A stretch of DNA of 64,000 nt from Cyanomargarita calcarea GSE-NOS-MK-12-04C (GCA_019359595.1 JAHHGZ010000017.1:1-64000); one strand, 5' to 3'. Positions 38,725-48,681 are shown, numbered from the stretch's first letter. Numbers and translations are program-made. Notes: generated from the letters alone by a model not told the origin.

Positions 38725-39717
38725 ATGAAACTTAATTGTCACCCTTACTATGAAACAAAATTTGGTGCTGCTTATTTGGGAAATAGCCTGGAATTAATGG
38801 CCGATATCAGTAGCGAAAGTATCGACCTGATTTGCACGTCTCCACCTTTTGCACTAGTTCGTAAAAAAGAATACGGAAATGTCGATGCTGACGAATATGT
38901 TGAATGGTTTAAAGATTATGCGGCACAGTTTCACCGGATTCTTAAACCTACAGGTTCACTGGTTATTGATATTGGTGGCAGTTGGATTAAAGGAATGCCA
39001 GTTCGTTCTCTTTACCATTTTGAATTAGTTGTTGCTCTGTGTAAAGCGAAAGAAAAAGGTGGACTTGGATTTTATCTTGCACAAGAATTGTATTGGTATA
39101 ATCCAGCTAAACTCCCCACCCCAGCGGAATGGGTAACAGTTCGCAGGGAAAGAGTTAAAGATTCCGTAAATACAATTTGGTGGTTGTCAAAAGAACCGCA
39201 TCCTAAAGCTAACAATAGAAGAGTTTTAAAGCCTTATAGCGATGCAATGAAGAATCTTCTAAAGAATGGTTACAAAGCCAAACTTAGACCATCAGGTCAC
39301 GATATTTCCGATAAATTTGGTAAAGACAGAGGAGGGGCTATTCCTCCTAATATTATTGATGGACGTTGCAGTGTAGACAAAGAAGAAATAGGGCAACCGA
39401 CTCTCATCCAAGAAATTTTATTTGAAGATTTAGTTCAGCCTGTAAATGTGATTTCCGCTTCAAATACTGCTTCCAACGATTATTATCAACGTCGTTGCAA
39501 AGAAGAAGGTTTTAAGCCACACCCAGCAAGATTCCCTCAAGCTTTACCTGAGTTTGTCATCAACCTTTGTACAGAACCAGGTGATATTGTTTTAGAACCT
39601 TTTGCGGGTTCTAATATGACAGGTAGGGTTGCAGAAACCTTACAAAGACGCTGGTTAGCTTTTGAGATTGATGAAGACTACATTAGAAGTTCAAAACTGA
39701 GATTTGAAGAATTTTAA
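38725..39717 (+). CDS. DNA methyltransferase, beta-class (N4-cytosine or N6-adenine)
   Basis: Solitary S-adenosylmethionine-dependent DNA methyltransferase of 330 residues, ATG start. The catalytic motif IV is TSPPF near residue 38 and precedes the SAM-binding motif LEPFAGSNMTGRVAE near residue 290, so motif order is that of beta-class enzymes. [T/S]PP[F/Y] favours an N4-cytosine target but N6-adenine is not excluded. Between them is a variable target-recognition region of about 150 residues. No cognate restriction endonuclease is adjacent, so it may be an orphan with regulatory or protective role. It is on the opposite strand to the DISARM genes and separated by a hydrolase gene, so I treat it as independent. 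Confidence 0.85.
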   Translation: MKLNCHPYYETKFGAAYLGNSLELMADISSESIDLICTSPPFALVRKKEYGNVDADEYVEWFKDYAAQFHRILKPTGSLVIDIGGSWIKGMPVRSLYHFELVVALCKAKEKGGLGFYLAQELYWYNPAKLPTPAEWVTVRRERVKDSVNTIWWLSKEPHPKANNRRVLKPYSDAMKNLLKNGYKAKLRPSGHDISDKFGKDRGGAIPPNIIDGRCSVDKEEIGQPTLIQEILFEDLVQPVNVISASNTASNDYYQRRCKEEGFKPHPARFPQALPEFVINLCTEPGDIVLEPFAGSNMTGRVAETLQRRWLAFEIDEDYIRSSKLRFEEF

Positions 39718-39911
39718 ACGCAGAGACTCGCTGAGGTAAACGCAAAGGTACGCAGAGTTTTTGTTCAAGTTTCTGGTCTGAATTTAAGCAAGGAAAGTAA
39801 AGTCCAGATATTAACCGTTTGCAGTATAGCTAGTACAATCGGCAGAAATAAAGCTACCATCAAAAATAGCTAAAAAGCCTGCAACATAGGTGTTCTTACT
39901 TTTGACTTTTG

Positions 39912-41567
39912 TTAACGCTGGCTTGTCTTTCCTGCAACTTGAGTTAACTGATTAGCAGAAAAAGACTTCACCAAACTCAAATTGAGTGTCTCTTGACTGA
40001 TATATTTACTGTAGGTGGCGCTAAGGTAGGAACGATATTCTTCTTGATTAACAAGATGGGTTTTAAAAAAAGCGACACTCAAAGCATTGATATAGGAACG
40101 AGCGATCGCCGGATTTTGACCAATCAACCCTGGAGGAACTGGTAAGGTATTGCGGTCTATACTTGCTTGACTCAATAAGGAAAAATGAGTACCATTTCGC
40201 ACTATCACTAAGTATTTATTCGGAGTCGTCAGCCAAGTAAAGGGACGAATTTGCTCTGGTACTGCAGGGGTAACAATATCCGCACTCCCTGCAACCATCA
40301 TTACTGGGACTTTAATTTGACTCAATTCACTCTGACCCAGAACCACACTTGAGACAGGATTGAGGGCAATAATTGCTTTGACTCGTTTGTCAATTAGAGG
40401 ATTTGCAGATATTAAATCACTTGCCCGACACTGAAGCAAGGTGGACAAATTTAAGGAATTATCATCTGCACAAAACCTGCGAATTTCCTCAAAATTAATA
40501 TTAGCTCCTGCTACAGCCAAAGCCGTATAACCACCGAGAGAATGCCCAATCACCCCCACTTGTTGTAAATTTAATTTACCTTGAAGATTGGGGTCAGATT
40601 GAGAACGACCCTGAAGTTCATCCAGCGCAAATTTGATATCCAACGGTCGATTAATCAACTCAGTAGGTTCTGGAGAACCGCTAAGTCCGGCAAAAAACTG
40701 CTCAAACTTTTTGGCATTATCTCCTGGATGTTCGAGAACGGCGACAGCAAAGCCGTAAGATGTTAAATGTTGGGCTAAATAGTTAAAAGCCAGCCTGTCA
40801 TCACCAACACCATGAGAAATTACAATGACGGGTGATGCACCAATTGAGGATGACTGGGGTAAATAAAGGTCTATAGGTAGAGTGCGTTGTTGACGTGATG
40901 CATCTTCGAGAGTAAAAGATTGTTTTTGTACTTTGACTGAAGTCGAGGCACGTAAATCAGGCAACTTGCTAAAATCAGCTTGTGATTCTGTTGCTTCTTG
41001 GACAGATGCTTGCTCAATTGTTGCAACAATTTCATCCCTTCTTTTCAAAAGCTCAGACAAATTTGCAACCGTCTTGAGACTTTCATCAAAATCCAGCATC
41101 ACACTGTCGCTGGCAAAATAACGCAGTACATTCACCACAGTTATACCTTGTGGGTCAGTTGCTGCCAAAATGAAAGCAGCACGCAGAGCAAAAAAACCAT
41201 TCTTTCTCGAATCAGTCCGCAACACTTTTCCCAGACGACGCAGCACCGTTTCTCCCACTTCTGAGTAGGTAAACTGCGACACCAGCGTTGGTGTTAACTG
41301 AAAGCGAGTTGAGAGTAAATCCCGCAGTTGTGCTAGTTGTTCGGGAGTTAAGCGACTCGCATAAAAGCTGAATTCTGACGTTATTTTACCTTCCTTAGCA
41401 AAGACTTCTAAAGAGTCAGTAGAAAGGGAAAATTCCCCGAAAGGAGGGTAAAAAAAGGCAATTTTTTCAGCCCCTAGTCCCGGTGTTGGGGTAAATATGG
41501 TGGAAAGTACCCCAAAAGTGAAAGCACCGAAAACTATCTTTATACTATTCCCAAGTGTCGCAGTCAT
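39912..41567 (-). CDS. Exported alpha/beta hydrolase with DUF1400 domain
   Basis: 551 residues, ATG start. A signal peptide covers about residues 1-33. The DUF1400 domain follows at about 33-165 (EKIAFFYPPFGEFSLS, then SLEVFAKEGKI), a cyanobacterial module. From about residue 235 an alpha/beta hydrolase fold of the dienelactone-hydrolase/PAF-acetylhydrolase type runs: strand PVIVISHGVGDDR, nucleophile elbow VGVIGHSLGGYTALA near residue 340, and an acid-strand MMVAGSADIVTPA near 440 with the HFSLLS histidine near 475. Probably a periplasmic esterase or lipase; substrate unknown. It is the last gene before the DISARM locus on the minus strand and shows no defence link. Confidence 0.85.
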   Translation of the reverse strand: MTATLGNSIKIVFGAFTFGVLSTIFTPTPGLGAEKIAFFYPPFGEFSLSTDSLEVFAKEGKITSEFSFYASRLTPEQLAQLRDLLSTRFQLTPTLVSQFTYSEVGETVLRRLGKVLRTDSRKNGFFALRAAFILAATDPQGITVVNVLRYFASDSVMLDFDESLKTVANLSELLKRRDEIVATIEQASVQEATESQADFSKLPDLRASTSVKVQKQSFTLEDASRQQRTLPIDLYLPQSSSIGASPVIVISHGVGDDRLAFNYLAQHLTSYGFAVAVLEHPGDNAKKFEQFFAGLSGSPEPTELINRPLDIKFALDELQGRSQSDPNLQGKLNLQQVGVIGHSLGGYTALAVAGANINFEEIRRFCADDNSLNLSTLLQCRASDLISANPLIDKRVKAIIALNPVSSVVLGQSELSQIKVPVMMVAGSADIVTPAVPEQIRPFTWLTTPNKYLVIVRNGTHFSLLSQASIDRNTLPVPPGLIGQNPAIARSYINALSVAFFKTHLVNQEEYRSYLSATYSKYISQETLNLSLVKSFSANQLTQVAGKTSQR

Positions 41568-41807
41568 TTTTGCCCGTTAACAGTGAATCTGACCGATGAA
41601 GAAACAATAACACTCGCTTGTATCTTTTACAAAGAAGGAAGAAGTAAGAAGAAAGAAGGAAGAAGGAATATTTAACTAAGACAGCAGAAGTCCCACAATC
41701 ACTATACCGGAGTGTGGGATGAATGCGAGTGAGGCAGGAGAGGACGGGCTAAATGTCTTTTAGCATCGCTGAAACAATACAGCCCGTCAACGAAAAAGGT
41801 GAACAAA

Positions 41808-41960
41808 TTATTTTATTGTCGATTCCTTGACGACCGGCAAACTGTCAATCCAATCTTCTATCAGCTGAGTTAGGGTTTTATCTTTATTTACAGCATACTG
41901 CCTGAATTTGTTCTTGAGCCTTGACGACAAGACAGTTCCAACAATTAAACCTGATTTCAA
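41808..41960 (-). CDS. Small RHH-like protein or fragment downstream of drmB
   Basis: 50 codons from a TTG at 41960; no ATG is available because a stop lies 10 codons upstream in frame. The segment LSSRLKNKFRQYAVNKDKTL followed by TQLIEDWIDSLP has the beta-strand/helix/helix pattern of small ribbon-helix-helix antitoxins. It could be a genuine small antitoxin or the C-terminal piece of one. It lies 82 bp past the drmB stop in the place where drmC would be expected. The rest of 41568-42041 holds A/G-rich AAGGAAG-type repeats and a partial hairpin repeat. Confidence 0.35.
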   Translation of the reverse strand: MKSGLIVGTVLSSRLKNKFRQYAVNKDKTLTQLIEDWIDSLPVVKESTIK

Positions 41961-42041
41961 TCCTGAAAATATAGTCCCTGACGGCTAGGGGGATGAATCG
42001 ATTTACTTGTATGAAAATAGTGATAATTGTGACATTATATT

Positions 42042-43931
42042 TTAGAGGTGCAAGATATCAGCATCTACATCAGGGAAAAACTCTGCCCCCAACCCTTCAA
42101 CAGTAGAGACAACCAAAGCCCTGTCTAAAAATTCGTTGCGACGTTCGCATGAAGTTTCTGCAATCAACAAGCACCCGTGACAAGCAGAACCGTGTAAAAA
42201 TCTCTCTTCTTCCTCGTTATCTGCTTTGTGTTGAGCGCAAACAGGGTCATTAGAACACAATTTTCCTTGTTCGATGGCTAATTCTAAATGGTATTCAATC
42301 CGTTTCCCAACTTCTACTAACCCGCCTAAAGTCCCCTCCGAGCCAGGGCTTCCTGTGTATAAAAGTATTCCATATCCTGCTTCGCCTGCATAAATGCGTT
42401 CGCGGATGGAGCTTGCTGCATAACCGCATTCCAGGGATACTGCTGTAATTAATAAATGCGATAGAGAATGCAGCATAATATACGGCAATCCAGGAAATTT
42501 CACTTTATCTACTTCTTGGTCGATACCCTTGCGACCACACCAGATATCAAAACCTCTTGATAATTCTCGTCCCCGCTTTTTGACTGCATCGTGCTGCAAC
42601 CAATCTTCAATCGCTTCTTTACGGAAGGCAATAAATACCCCTTCACCCCGATTTTCTACCGCAGGAACCCAGTTAGTTTCTATATCCAATGCTGCACGTC
42701 GCACGCTAATATCAAGTTCGCCGTCAATATCGGGCATTTCGGCTTCAAAGCGAGTAAAACCGACTTGGGCGATAACTTCTCGCAGGCGATGGACTAAAAC
42801 GATACGTTCAATACGGGGGGCGATGGTAGATTTTAAACTACTTAAATCTCGCGCTCTGGCGTAAAAATCCCCTTCTGCTACATCTTCCCCAACTTCGACG
42901 GGGCTTGAGAGTAATGTCTCAATTTCTACTTGTTTAATGCTTTTATGTTGGTTCCCCTGTCCGCTTTGTCGGTGCTGGATTTCCCCCAGTACAACTTCAT
43001 TACTTAATCCTTCTAAAGCTGTGGATACCTTGGAAATTATCGTCCTGAACATTGCGATTTCTTCAAATTTAGTTACATTCTTAAGAAAATCTTCATAGAC
43101 TGAGTTAACTGCATCCCGCAAAGCTGTGTCTGAGTCGGGGAGGGAAATAACACTGAGTATTTGCGAAAAATAAGCGTTGCTAGCGGAACGAACTAGTAAA
43201 CGGTTAAATTCGGGTTTACCTGTTTTTTCCCGGATGCAATAAGGTTCTTTGGCAAATGAACCAATCCAAGGGCGATGTCCTTGACAAGTACCTAATACTT
43301 TACCATTGGGAACTGTGGCATCAGCGAGGGGACGACGGGCTTTACAAGCTTCGCAACGGACGTAAATTTCTGCAAAGTCGTTGCCGGAACCACCTTCGTC
43401 TAACCATAATTGACCTCGGCATTTACTTTGGGCCTCTTGATGGACAAAGGTATACCAATCAATATCGCTGATATGTCCTTTAACGCAGGCTTGGACAAAG
43501 CGCACAGGTACAACTGGCACTTTCTTTTTTTCGGAATTGAGATATTTGCCACCGATCAAACTTCCCCAAGGTAACAGAGGACGGGTACGGTAAGTTTTTT
43601 TAGTTTTGCCATCAAACCAAGTTTCTTCGACCTGGGCTAAAAACCAGGTGGGAAAAGTCAAAGCATTTATTCCCGTGCGGGCTGCTTTGGGGTCTTGTTC
43701 ATCTACGGGGGGTGCATATAAAGTGATTTCTTTTACTTGTAGTATTTCCGCAACTCTGACTTCTAAACGTTCTTCGTAAATGCGTTTTTTGTCGCCACGC
43801 CATTGGCTTAAGCCTGCAATTAATACAGAGTGTTCGGGTAAATCTACCATCGAACCGGGACCGAAGGTCGAGAGAATTTGGCTTTGACGAACTTGTCCTG
43901 CGGGTGGTTGTTTTTTGTTAGATTTACTCAT
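42042..43931 (-). CDS. drmB: DISARM protein DrmB (DUF1998)
   Basis: 629 residues, ATG start. DrmB is one of the three core DISARM proteins and forms a complex with the helicase DrmA that loads on phage DNA. The N-terminus VRQSQILSTFGPGSMVDLPE is a family signature. A treble-clef-like Cys set (RCEACKARRP near 195, then GTCQGH) and the C-terminal DUF1998 domain are present: LSHLLITAVSLECGYAASSI near residue 485, then C-x4-DPVCAQH and SACHGCLLIAETSCERRNE, a likely metal site. It follows drmA on the minus strand, 288 bp away, with two inverted repeat copies between. No DrmC (phospholipase D-like, HxKxxxxD) gene follows. Confidence 0.88.
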   Translation of the reverse strand: MSKSNKKQPPAGQVRQSQILSTFGPGSMVDLPEHSVLIAGLSQWRGDKKRIYEERLEVRVAEILQVKEITLYAPPVDEQDPKAARTGINALTFPTWFLAQVEETWFDGKTKKTYRTRPLLPWGSLIGGKYLNSEKKKVPVVPVRFVQACVKGHISDIDWYTFVHQEAQSKCRGQLWLDEGGSGNDFAEIYVRCEACKARRPLADATVPNGKVLGTCQGHRPWIGSFAKEPYCIREKTGKPEFNRLLVRSASNAYFSQILSVISLPDSDTALRDAVNSVYEDFLKNVTKFEEIAMFRTIISKVSTALEGLSNEVVLGEIQHRQSGQGNQHKSIKQVEIETLLSSPVEVGEDVAEGDFYARARDLSSLKSTIAPRIERIVLVHRLREVIAQVGFTRFEAEMPDIDGELDISVRRAALDIETNWVPAVENRGEGVFIAFRKEAIEDWLQHDAVKKRGRELSRGFDIWCGRKGIDQEVDKVKFPGLPYIMLHSLSHLLITAVSLECGYAASSIRERIYAGEAGYGILLYTGSPGSEGTLGGLVEVGKRIEYHLELAIEQGKLCSNDPVCAQHKADNEEEERFLHGSACHGCLLIAETSCERRNEFLDRALVVSTVEGLGAEFFPDVDADILHL

Positions 43932-44067
43932 GTGTAATGTGATTAATAGTTATTTGAATGAGTTAGTTATGCCGACAGTGATGCGATTATCTCGAAATCA
44001 AGCGATCGCGTACAGCACCCTTCTTGTCAGTTCCCATTTTTTGACATTGGGTTATCCAATTATCCCG

Positions 44068-44207
44068 ACAGGGAATGTAATTCCCTGTCTAATAGCGGAA
44101 TTCCTCTAAAGAGGAATAAATTGTGATTCATCATTTTTTGTTTTCATAGTCGTCTTTAGACGACTTTAGCTTTTAGGCAGGGATTTGTAATCCCTGGCTG
44201 TCTGGGC
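44068..44207. repeat. Inverted pair of two-hairpin repeats, copies d and e
   Basis: Copy d (44068-44119, reverse) has stems CAGGGAATgtaATTCCCTG and TTCCTCTaaAGAGGAA. Copy e (44148-44207, forward) has stems AGTCGTCTttAGACGACT and CAGGGATTtgtAATCCCTG. They sit back to back in the drmA-drmB gap. Confidence 0.85.
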
Positions 44208-44219
44208 TACTATTATTCC

Positions 44220-47200
44220 CTAACTCCTAGAATCCGGCTCTACCTCATATCCATTGGGGTTGATTACCCATAGGTTGACTGTTGGTTCCACATCACGCAA
44301 ACTGCGTTGAGCCTTGAGTTTTTTTTGTACTTCCAAAGGCTGGTTTCGCAATTCTGGGTCGAGGGGTTCAAATATTAATGGGGGTGCTTCCCCAACTTCG
44401 CGTTGATATTGTAGTTTAATTTTGTCGTTGGCAATTCGTTCCCACAGTTCGAGTAAATCTTTGACTGTATTTTCGACTTTTTGACGCAATACTTGCGCTT
44501 CGCTGGCTGGGAGTTCCTTATCGTGCATTTCTGCTCGTTGCGCGATCGCATCCACAACAAAATCTAGTTCTTTGCGGTATTGCAAAATTTCAATCGCGTT
44601 GGCTGGTGCTGTCATTTTCCCATGTCCCAGACGCGCTAAGGCTACAGTTATCGCCGCAATACCTCTATCGATAGCGCGGGGAGAAAAGGGAGTAACGCTA
44701 GTTGCTTCCACAGCGCGGTAAAATGACGAATGCCAAGCAAAAAAGCGTTCGTAGTGCGAGCGATCGCGTGGTCGATGAATATTGAGTAATGTCACCACCA
44801 ACCCTGGTTTTTCTTCATCCCGTCCGACACGGCTAGTTGCTTGAATATATTCAGCGGCTGTTTTGGGTTGACCGAGAACTACCATTAAGCCAAGACGAGT
44901 AATGTCCAAACCTACGGAAATCATATTGGTTGCTAAAACAACATCAACTTTGTCGCTTTTATCAAAAGTCGATTCCATCCGCCGTTTTGTATCTGCAACT
45001 TGGCTAGTATTGACACGGGATGTCAGTTCTTCGGGTTCATCGTCTATTTTTCGGTCGGCGAATAAACTAGTAGTTTCACTATCTCGCTTGCGTTTGCTGT
45101 AGCGATTGAGACGTGAATTTACTTCATCTTCGACGATACGGCGACTTCCTCCCAGTTCCCGCAGCGAATTAAAGTAACCTAATAATGTCATGTAGGGGTC
45201 GGCTGGGTTGTTGGGATTTTTCTTGCCCCCCGCAGCTAACCAGTGTTTTTGAGCCGCACCTAATAAGACCAAGTAAGTACGTAATAATACTACCTTTAAA
45301 CTGCGTCCTTGTGCGGCAATTCCGACATAGGTGCGTGCATTTTTCTCGCTTGCAGGTACAGTTTTGGCAAAAAACGAATCACGTCGGTCGGGTCCGGGTG
45401 GGGGGAAAATATCAACATCGCTGCGACCGAATAATGCTTGGATTTGTTTGCTAGCACGACGGACTGTAGCTGTGGAAGCAATTATTTTGGGTCGAGTTCG
45501 TTTACCGTTAACTTCACGACTGCATAAAGCATCGATTGCGGTTTCGTACAGTCCTACCATTGTCCCCAAAGGACCAGAAATCAAATGCAATTCATCTTGA
45601 ATAATTAAATCTGGTGGTGGTAATTGACCACCCAAGGTTTTACCACGTCCCAGTTGAGTTGGTCCGTAGAAACCATCTTTATCGCAGCGGTCTACTTTGC
45701 CAAATAATGCACCTGTTTCTCCGACCCAAGGTAAACTAGCGAATTTATCGACTGTGGCAATAATAAAGCAGGGTAGACGGCGATAAATTGCTTCGTCAAC
45801 GGTGACTATGGGTAAATTTTTACGTTTGCTACCGGAAAAATCACAGCGACGGTTGCTGCAATATATATGTAAATCTGTTGGTTGGTCGATGTTGGGTAGT
45901 AATTGGAACGAACTGGATTTTAATTTTGTACCGCACCAAGGACAATTTTCTAAAGGTATAGGTGAGGGTTTGCGGTCGTCTTTTTGGAAATCAAGGGTAC
46001 GTTTTCTAGCGCTATAGTCATCCCCATCATCTTTTTTACCCATGCGATTGGGTGTTGCTGATTGTCCTACCCAAAGTCCAATTTCAAAAGACCAAGTTCC
46101 CAATTTTTCGGGATTCTTCTCTCGTTCCAATTCTAAAGCGCAAATTACCGCTGCTGCTCGTCCGAGTTGGTCGAGGGTGAGGAGTCGCAATGTATAGCGC
46201 ATCAAGACGCTGACACCTGCGGAGTTGATTCCTGGGTTACGCAGTCGTCGCAGTACTAGGGTAAAAGCTGCTAGTCCTAAATAAGCTTCGGTTTTACCAC
46301 CACCTGTAGGGAAAAATAGCAAATCAACTAATTCTCTGTCCTTGTGTGCTGGGTCAGCAACTCCTACTAAATTCATCAAAATAAACGCTAACTGGAAAGG
46401 TCGCCATTTAGGAGGTGCGACACTTTCGGGTGTAATATCTTTACCGTGGGTCGCACGCTGACGGATGTATGTTGCGATCGCCCGATTTCCAATTTGGAAT
46501 GATTCAAATATTTGCGGGTCTTTTAATGCTTGTATTCCTGCATTAATCCGGTTTTTGGTAATTTCCGCACGATTTAACAAGTCCAATGCAATATTTAAGC
46601 GTTTGGGGTCTGTTGGGGATTTTGTACGCTGTTGTTTAATCCAATCAGCGTAAGCATCTACCATTGGACTCAGCATATTTTGCAAAGCTTCCGGTGTCGC
46701 AGATGCAGCTATTTCCTCCATCCCCAATTCCACATCTTTAACTTGGGTGGCAATCACCTTTTCCACATCCGCAGTCGGTATCCAAGCGGTGTGAATATGG
46801 TTGCAACTTCCATCGGGGTTGGCAATGGCTACAGCGGAAACATTATGACCAACAGCATATTCATAATCATCCCGATATTGTAAATCTGCAACGTTTTCAT
46901 CCCAATCATTATTATCCCGTCCGCGTAAATTGGGACGGGGTACTAAAGGTTCTGAGGTTTGGATAACTAAGCTAGTTTGAAAAGTGTAAGTAATATCCCG
47001 TTCTTTATCGTTTGTGGGGATGCGATTGTTGACTAAAAAGACCGAGACAGAAAGAGTGCCAGGAGGGACAAGTTGTTTGGAAGGAACGGGACGCACGGAT
47101 ATAACCAGTTTTAAACCGTTGCTATCGGGTATGGGAATAGTTGAGTTTTGAGATACTCCACTTACCTTTTCGTTGCTCCTGGTCACCCTCCCCTTAGCAA

Positions 47201-47732
47201 GGGGAGGGCTGGGGAGGGGTGAATTTGACAGCGGAATAGTTATTTCTACTTGGTGGGGAATCCGCTTCCAGCATCCCGATACTATTTGTGTTTGTTTTTC
47301 GTCTGTTGATTCTAATTCCCCTTGGGGAATAGTTTTTTCTGTAGCAATATCAATATTTTCGAGGTTTTCTTTATATGGGGAATAATCACCCCAAGCAACA
47401 GTGGTATTTAGATAAGTAGTATTTTCATTAACGAGTAAACTTAAACCCATCGATGAGGGGAAAAAAGCCTTTTTCGCAAAGGTCTTTTCGGGGACATTTT
47501 CATCATCCCCTGCACCAACCCGACCAACTTCGTCTATCTCCTCATTACCAGTATCATCCGCACGCTGTTCGACAGAAGCACCGTAGGGAACAAGAAAACC
47601 CGTCAAATACCATTTTGATGGTGCTTGGTCGATTATTTCTTCTGCAAGGTCAATATCATCGGGGGTTGGGCCAACAAGGTCGAGTTGTAGTGCTTCAATG
47701 AGATGCGATCGCACCTCGTTAGGAGTCGCCAT
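44220..47732 (-). CDS. drmA: DISARM helicase DrmA
   Basis: 1170-residue superfamily 2 helicase-like core protein of DISARM; with DrmB it binds DNA ends and drives restriction of unmodified phage DNA. Walker A FFPTGGGKTEAYLGL is near residue 475, the DEAD-type box IIQDELHLISG near 711, motif III ASTATVRRA near 750, and the C-terminal helicase domain near 950-1000 (VVLATNMISVGLDITRLGLM, QATSRVGRD). A CPWCGTK...C zinc-binding segment lies near residue 595. The start is the ATG at 47732. Residues about 171-183 (PLPSPPLAKGRV) are encoded by a GC-rich repeat that is usually intergenic, so the N-terminal region carries an in-frame insertion. Confidence 0.9.
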   Translation of the reverse strand: MATPNEVRSHLIEALQLDLVGPTPDDIDLAEEIIDQAPSKWYLTGFLVPYGASVEQRADDTGNEEIDEVGRVGAGDDENVPEKTFAKKAFFPSSMGLSLLVNENTTYLNTTVAWGDYSPYKENLENIDIATEKTIPQGELESTDEKQTQIVSGCWKRIPHQVEITIPLSNSPLPSPPLAKGRVTRSNEKVSGVSQNSTIPIPDSNGLKLVISVRPVPSKQLVPPGTLSVSVFLVNNRIPTNDKERDITYTFQTSLVIQTSEPLVPRPNLRGRDNNDWDENVADLQYRDDYEYAVGHNVSAVAIANPDGSCNHIHTAWIPTADVEKVIATQVKDVELGMEEIAASATPEALQNMLSPMVDAYADWIKQQRTKSPTDPKRLNIALDLLNRAEITKNRINAGIQALKDPQIFESFQIGNRAIATYIRQRATHGKDITPESVAPPKWRPFQLAFILMNLVGVADPAHKDRELVDLLFFPTGGGKTEAYLGLAAFTLVLRRLRNPGINSAGVSVLMRYTLRLLTLDQLGRAAAVICALELEREKNPEKLGTWSFEIGLWVGQSATPNRMGKKDDGDDYSARKRTLDFQKDDRKPSPIPLENCPWCGTKLKSSSFQLLPNIDQPTDLHIYCSNRRCDFSGSKRKNLPIVTVDEAIYRRLPCFIIATVDKFASLPWVGETGALFGKVDRCDKDGFYGPTQLGRGKTLGGQLPPPDLIIQDELHLISGPLGTMVGLYETAIDALCSREVNGKRTRPKIIASTATVRRASKQIQALFGRSDVDIFPPPGPDRRDSFFAKTVPASEKNARTYVGIAAQGRSLKVVLLRTYLVLLGAAQKHWLAAGGKKNPNNPADPYMTLLGYFNSLRELGGSRRIVEDEVNSRLNRYSKRKRDSETTSLFADRKIDDEPEELTSRVNTSQVADTKRRMESTFDKSDKVDVVLATNMISVGLDITRLGLMVVLGQPKTAAEYIQATSRVGRDEEKPGLVVTLLNIHRPRDRSHYERFFAWHSSFYRAVEATSVTPFSPRAIDRGIAAITVALARLGHGKMTAPANAIEILQYRKELDFVVDAIAQRAEMHDKELPASEAQVLRQKVENTVKDLLELWERIANDKIKLQYQREVGEAPPLIFEPLDPELRNQPLEVQKKLKAQRSLRDVEPTVNLWVINPNGYEVEPDSRS
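47184..47220. repeat. GC-rich hairpin repeat inside drmA
   Basis: CACCCTCCCCTTAGCAAGGG and the following GAGGGCTGGGGAGGGGT match the intergenic repeat family at 9870 and 59643. Read on the minus strand it gives PLPSPPLAKGRV without disrupting the frame. Confidence 0.85.
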
Positions 47733-48087
47733 AATGTATCTTTTTTAACTCATATATAACAGATAAAAATAATGGTTGACCGTATATATCCATAAAGAAA
47801 CGGTACAGCTAACTAATGTTATGCCATCCATATCGAAAACTTGCCCTTAATCGTACTTTGTAGTACAATAGTTCTATAAAAAATCAGACTAAAACATAGT
47901 GTGTTATAAAAATAAAAAATCTCAAAACCCTTTACGGGATAGCTTTTTATTGAAATTCACGATTATTTAACAACCTTTTACAAACAGCTTAAGACTCTTG
48001 TCTCATTAAGATTTATAATTTAAATATAAGGGATTCACCCCAAGACTGAATTTGGTCGTAATATAATGCCGAATCTACTGCATTTAC
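47733..48087. promoter_or_regulatory. Divergent intergenic region drmA / higB
   Basis: AT-rich spacer between two divergent genes. GTACTTTGTAGTAC (47853-47866) is a palindrome overlapping a TACAAT -10-like hexamer (47864-47869), the sort of operator-promoter used by toxin-antitoxin operons; it would read toward higB. The drmA promoter is presumably nearer 47750-47800. No gene was seen. Confidence 0.35.
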
Positions 48088-48099
48088 TTGGGGGAAGCT

Positions 48100-48399
48100 T
48101 TGCGTTTTATCTTTAAGAAAAAGAAACTCGAAGCACTTTATACAGAAGAAAAAGATGCTCATAAATACCCAGGTGTGGTTGATGACTTTTTTGAGGTCAT
48201 GGCGATTATTGATGCTGCTGTTGACGAGCGAGACTTGTATGCTCAAAAGGGATTGCGATTTGAGAAGCTCCAAGGAAAACGAGGGAAAGCAGGACAGCGC
48301 TCCTTACGTTTAAATAACCAGTGACGCTTGATTTTAACAGTGGATCGAGATGAAGAGGGAAACTACCTAACTATTATCGATATTGAGGATTACCACTAA
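48100..48399 (+). pseudogene. HigB/RelE-type toxin with internal stop
   Basis: The frame opens at a TTG (48100; another at 48088) with GGGGGA upstream and reads RFIFKKKKLEALYTEEKDAH. A TGA at 48322-48324 stops it after RSLRLNNQ. Reading continues in frame after the stop as RLILTVDRDEEGNYLTIIDI then EDYH and TAA at 48397. That rebuilt C-terminus is the ordinary HigB end (RLNxQWRLILxV...DIEDYH), so the TGA stands where family members have TGG for Trp. The toxin is probably inactivated, unless the stop is read through. The intact antitoxin follows 24 bp on. Confidence 0.75.
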
Positions 48400-48423
48400 G
48401 CCATACGGCAGGGAGACAGCAAT

Positions 48424-48681
48424 ATGAGCCAGAAACTAACACCATCAAGAGTACCAACACCTGGAAAAATTTTAAGCCGAGAATTAGAAGCTCGTGGTTG
48501 GACGCAAAAAGATTTAGCTGAAATTATCGGTCGTCCAGTTCAAACTATCAACGAAATTATCCGGGGAACTAAGCAAATTACACCAGAAACCGCGATAGAA
48601 TTATCGCAAGCTTTGGGTACTTCTGCTGAGTTTTGGACGAACCTTGAAGCAAAATATAGACTTCATGTAGCGGAAAAATGA
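48424..48681 (+). CDS. HigA-type XRE antitoxin
   Basis: 85 residues, ATG start with AGGGAG 9 bp upstream. VPTPGKILSRELEARGWTQK introduces an XRE helix-turn-helix, continuing DLAEIIGRPVQTINEIIRGT and ending with the HigA-typical TAIELSQALGTSAEFWTNLE. It normally binds the HigB toxin and autorepresses the operon. It is intact although its toxin partner carries a premature stop. The pair reads on the plus strand, opposite to the DISARM genes on either side, so it is a separate inserted unit. Confidence 0.88.
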   Translation: MSQKLTPSRVPTPGKILSRELEARGWTQKDLAEIIGRPVQTINEIIRGTKQITPETAIELSQALGTSAEFWTNLEAKYRLHVAEK

